This document shows positions 63,650-64,000 of a DNA stretch of 64,000 nt, one piece after another. The stretch lies in contig JADLAY010000010.1 of the NCBI GenBank assembly GCA_020849765.1, forward strand, positions 1 to 64,000, read 5' to 3'. Made by a program: the position numbers and the translations under genes. The notes under the pieces were generated by a model. The model was not told where the DNA came from. It worked only from the letters and a program-made list of their open reading frames with translations, and ran no database searches. Position 1 is the first letter of the stretch; every line of letters starts with the position of its first letter. This stretch comes from Anaerolineae bacterium. GTDB taxonomy: Bacteria; Chloroflexota; Anaerolineae; Aggregatilineales; Phototrophicaceae.

Positions 63650-64000
63650 TTACATACCGAGATAGGCTGAGCGGATGTGCGTGTCGTTGATGAGCTTACG
63701 GCTCGGCCCGTGCAGATCGACTTTGCCGTGGGCCAGCACGTAGCCGTAATCGCTCACTGCCAGCGCCATTTGCACGTTTTGCTCGACCAGCAGCAGCGTC
63801 AGGCCTTCGCTCTTGAGCTTCTGCAACGTGTGGAACAGGTCGAGGACCAGCACCGGCGCGAGGCCAAGTGAAAGCTCGTCGATCATCAACACCTTTGGCT
63901 CGGCCATGATGCCGCGCGCCACGGCCAGCATCTGCTGCTCGCCGCCGCTCAACGTGCGCGCTTTCTGCCGTCGCCGCTCTTGCAAGCGCGGGAAGATCTC
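63650..64000 (-). CDS. Branched-chain amino acid ABC transporter ATP-binding protein (LivF-like), C-terminal part
   Basis: The last 116 residues of a LivF-type ATPase; the 5' end lies beyond 64000. Visible are the signature TLSGGEQQMLAVARGIM, Walker B with switch DELSLGLAPVLV (Asp-Glu), and the LLVEQNVQMAL histidine-loop region in which the usual His is Asn/Gln as in LivF. The frame is open to the window edge. Associated binding protein, permeases and LivG should lie upstream, outside the window. Confidence 0.85.
   Translation of the reverse strand, partial: EIFPRLQERRRQKARTLSGGEQQMLAVARGIMAEPKVLMIDELSLGLAPVLVLDLFHTLQKLKSEGLTLLLVEQNVQMALAVSDYGYVLAHGKVDLHGPSRKLINDTHIRSAYLGM

Overview
The window is GC-rich, densely coded bacterial chromosome. 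It contains no rRNA, tRNA, CRISPR array or insertion sequence that I could recognise. The gene content suggests an anaerobic or facultative heterotroph: two or three sugar/nucleoside ABC systems, a Tat-exported sugar-binding protein, many multihaem c-type cytochromes, a polysulfide/thiosulfate-reductase-like complex, and a 4,580-residue DUF11/SdrD-B/PD40 surface protein. This mix is what I would expect from a Chloroflexota (Anaerolineae-like) genome. That placement is inference from gene content; no marker gene is present.

Layout. (1) 1-6.5 kb: end of a sugar-binding protein gene, then a convergent BMP-type (nucleoside/purine-like) ABC operon, divergent from a cytosine-deaminase-like amidohydrolase. 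(2) 6.5-12.8 kb: two divergent cytochrome units. One is a nine-haem NapC-like protein; the other is a three-gene operon (nonahaem, nonahaem, cytochrome b/c). A 550-bp regulatory region with tandem dyads and a structured leader separates them. (3) 12.85-16.05 kb: four genes with 4-bp overlaps (arylamine N-acetyltransferase, TIGR04076 protein, LLM flavin enzyme, OYE). (4) 16.2-27.3 kb: one minus-strand sugar/polyol operon of eleven genes (binding protein, ATPase, permease, FGGY kinase, E1 alpha, E1 beta, free-standing lipoyl protein, E2 core, SorC regulator, two SDRs), closed by a strong terminator. (5) 27.7-36.8 kb: a minus-strand respiratory/sensory cluster. In transcription order it holds a five-haem NrfH/NapC-like quinol dehydrogenase, a Tat-exported FAD reductase, a nonahaem cytochrome, a cytochrome b/c, a NarX-like histidine kinase, and a NarL-type response regulator fused in frame to a second copy of the FAD reductase. 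(6) 37.2-50.9 kb: the giant surface protein behind a near-consensus promoter. (7) 51.0-57.6 kb: a sulfur-respiration operon (ArsR, trihaem cytochrome, two YeeE/YedE halves, Mo-enzyme, ferredoxin, NrfD). (8) 57.9-60.6 kb: a divergent ArsR, a nonahaem cytochrome, a Rieske protein and FmdE. (9) 60.75-64 kb: a TPP enzyme with a near-consensus promoter under a perfect dyad, aldose 1-epimerase, and the end of a LivF-like ATPase.

How the genes fit together. Five separate proteins each carry nine haem c sites. Together with the NrfH-like, trihaem and two cytochrome b/c proteins there are about 55 predicted haem c sites, so quinol-linked electron transfer across the membrane dominates the region. The strongest candidate for an undescribed system is 27.7-36.8 kb. 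There, a copy of what looks like an exported flavin reductase has been joined to a NarL-type regulator next to its cognate kinase, so the enzyme fold may serve as a cytoplasmic sensor that controls the respiratory genes upstream of it.
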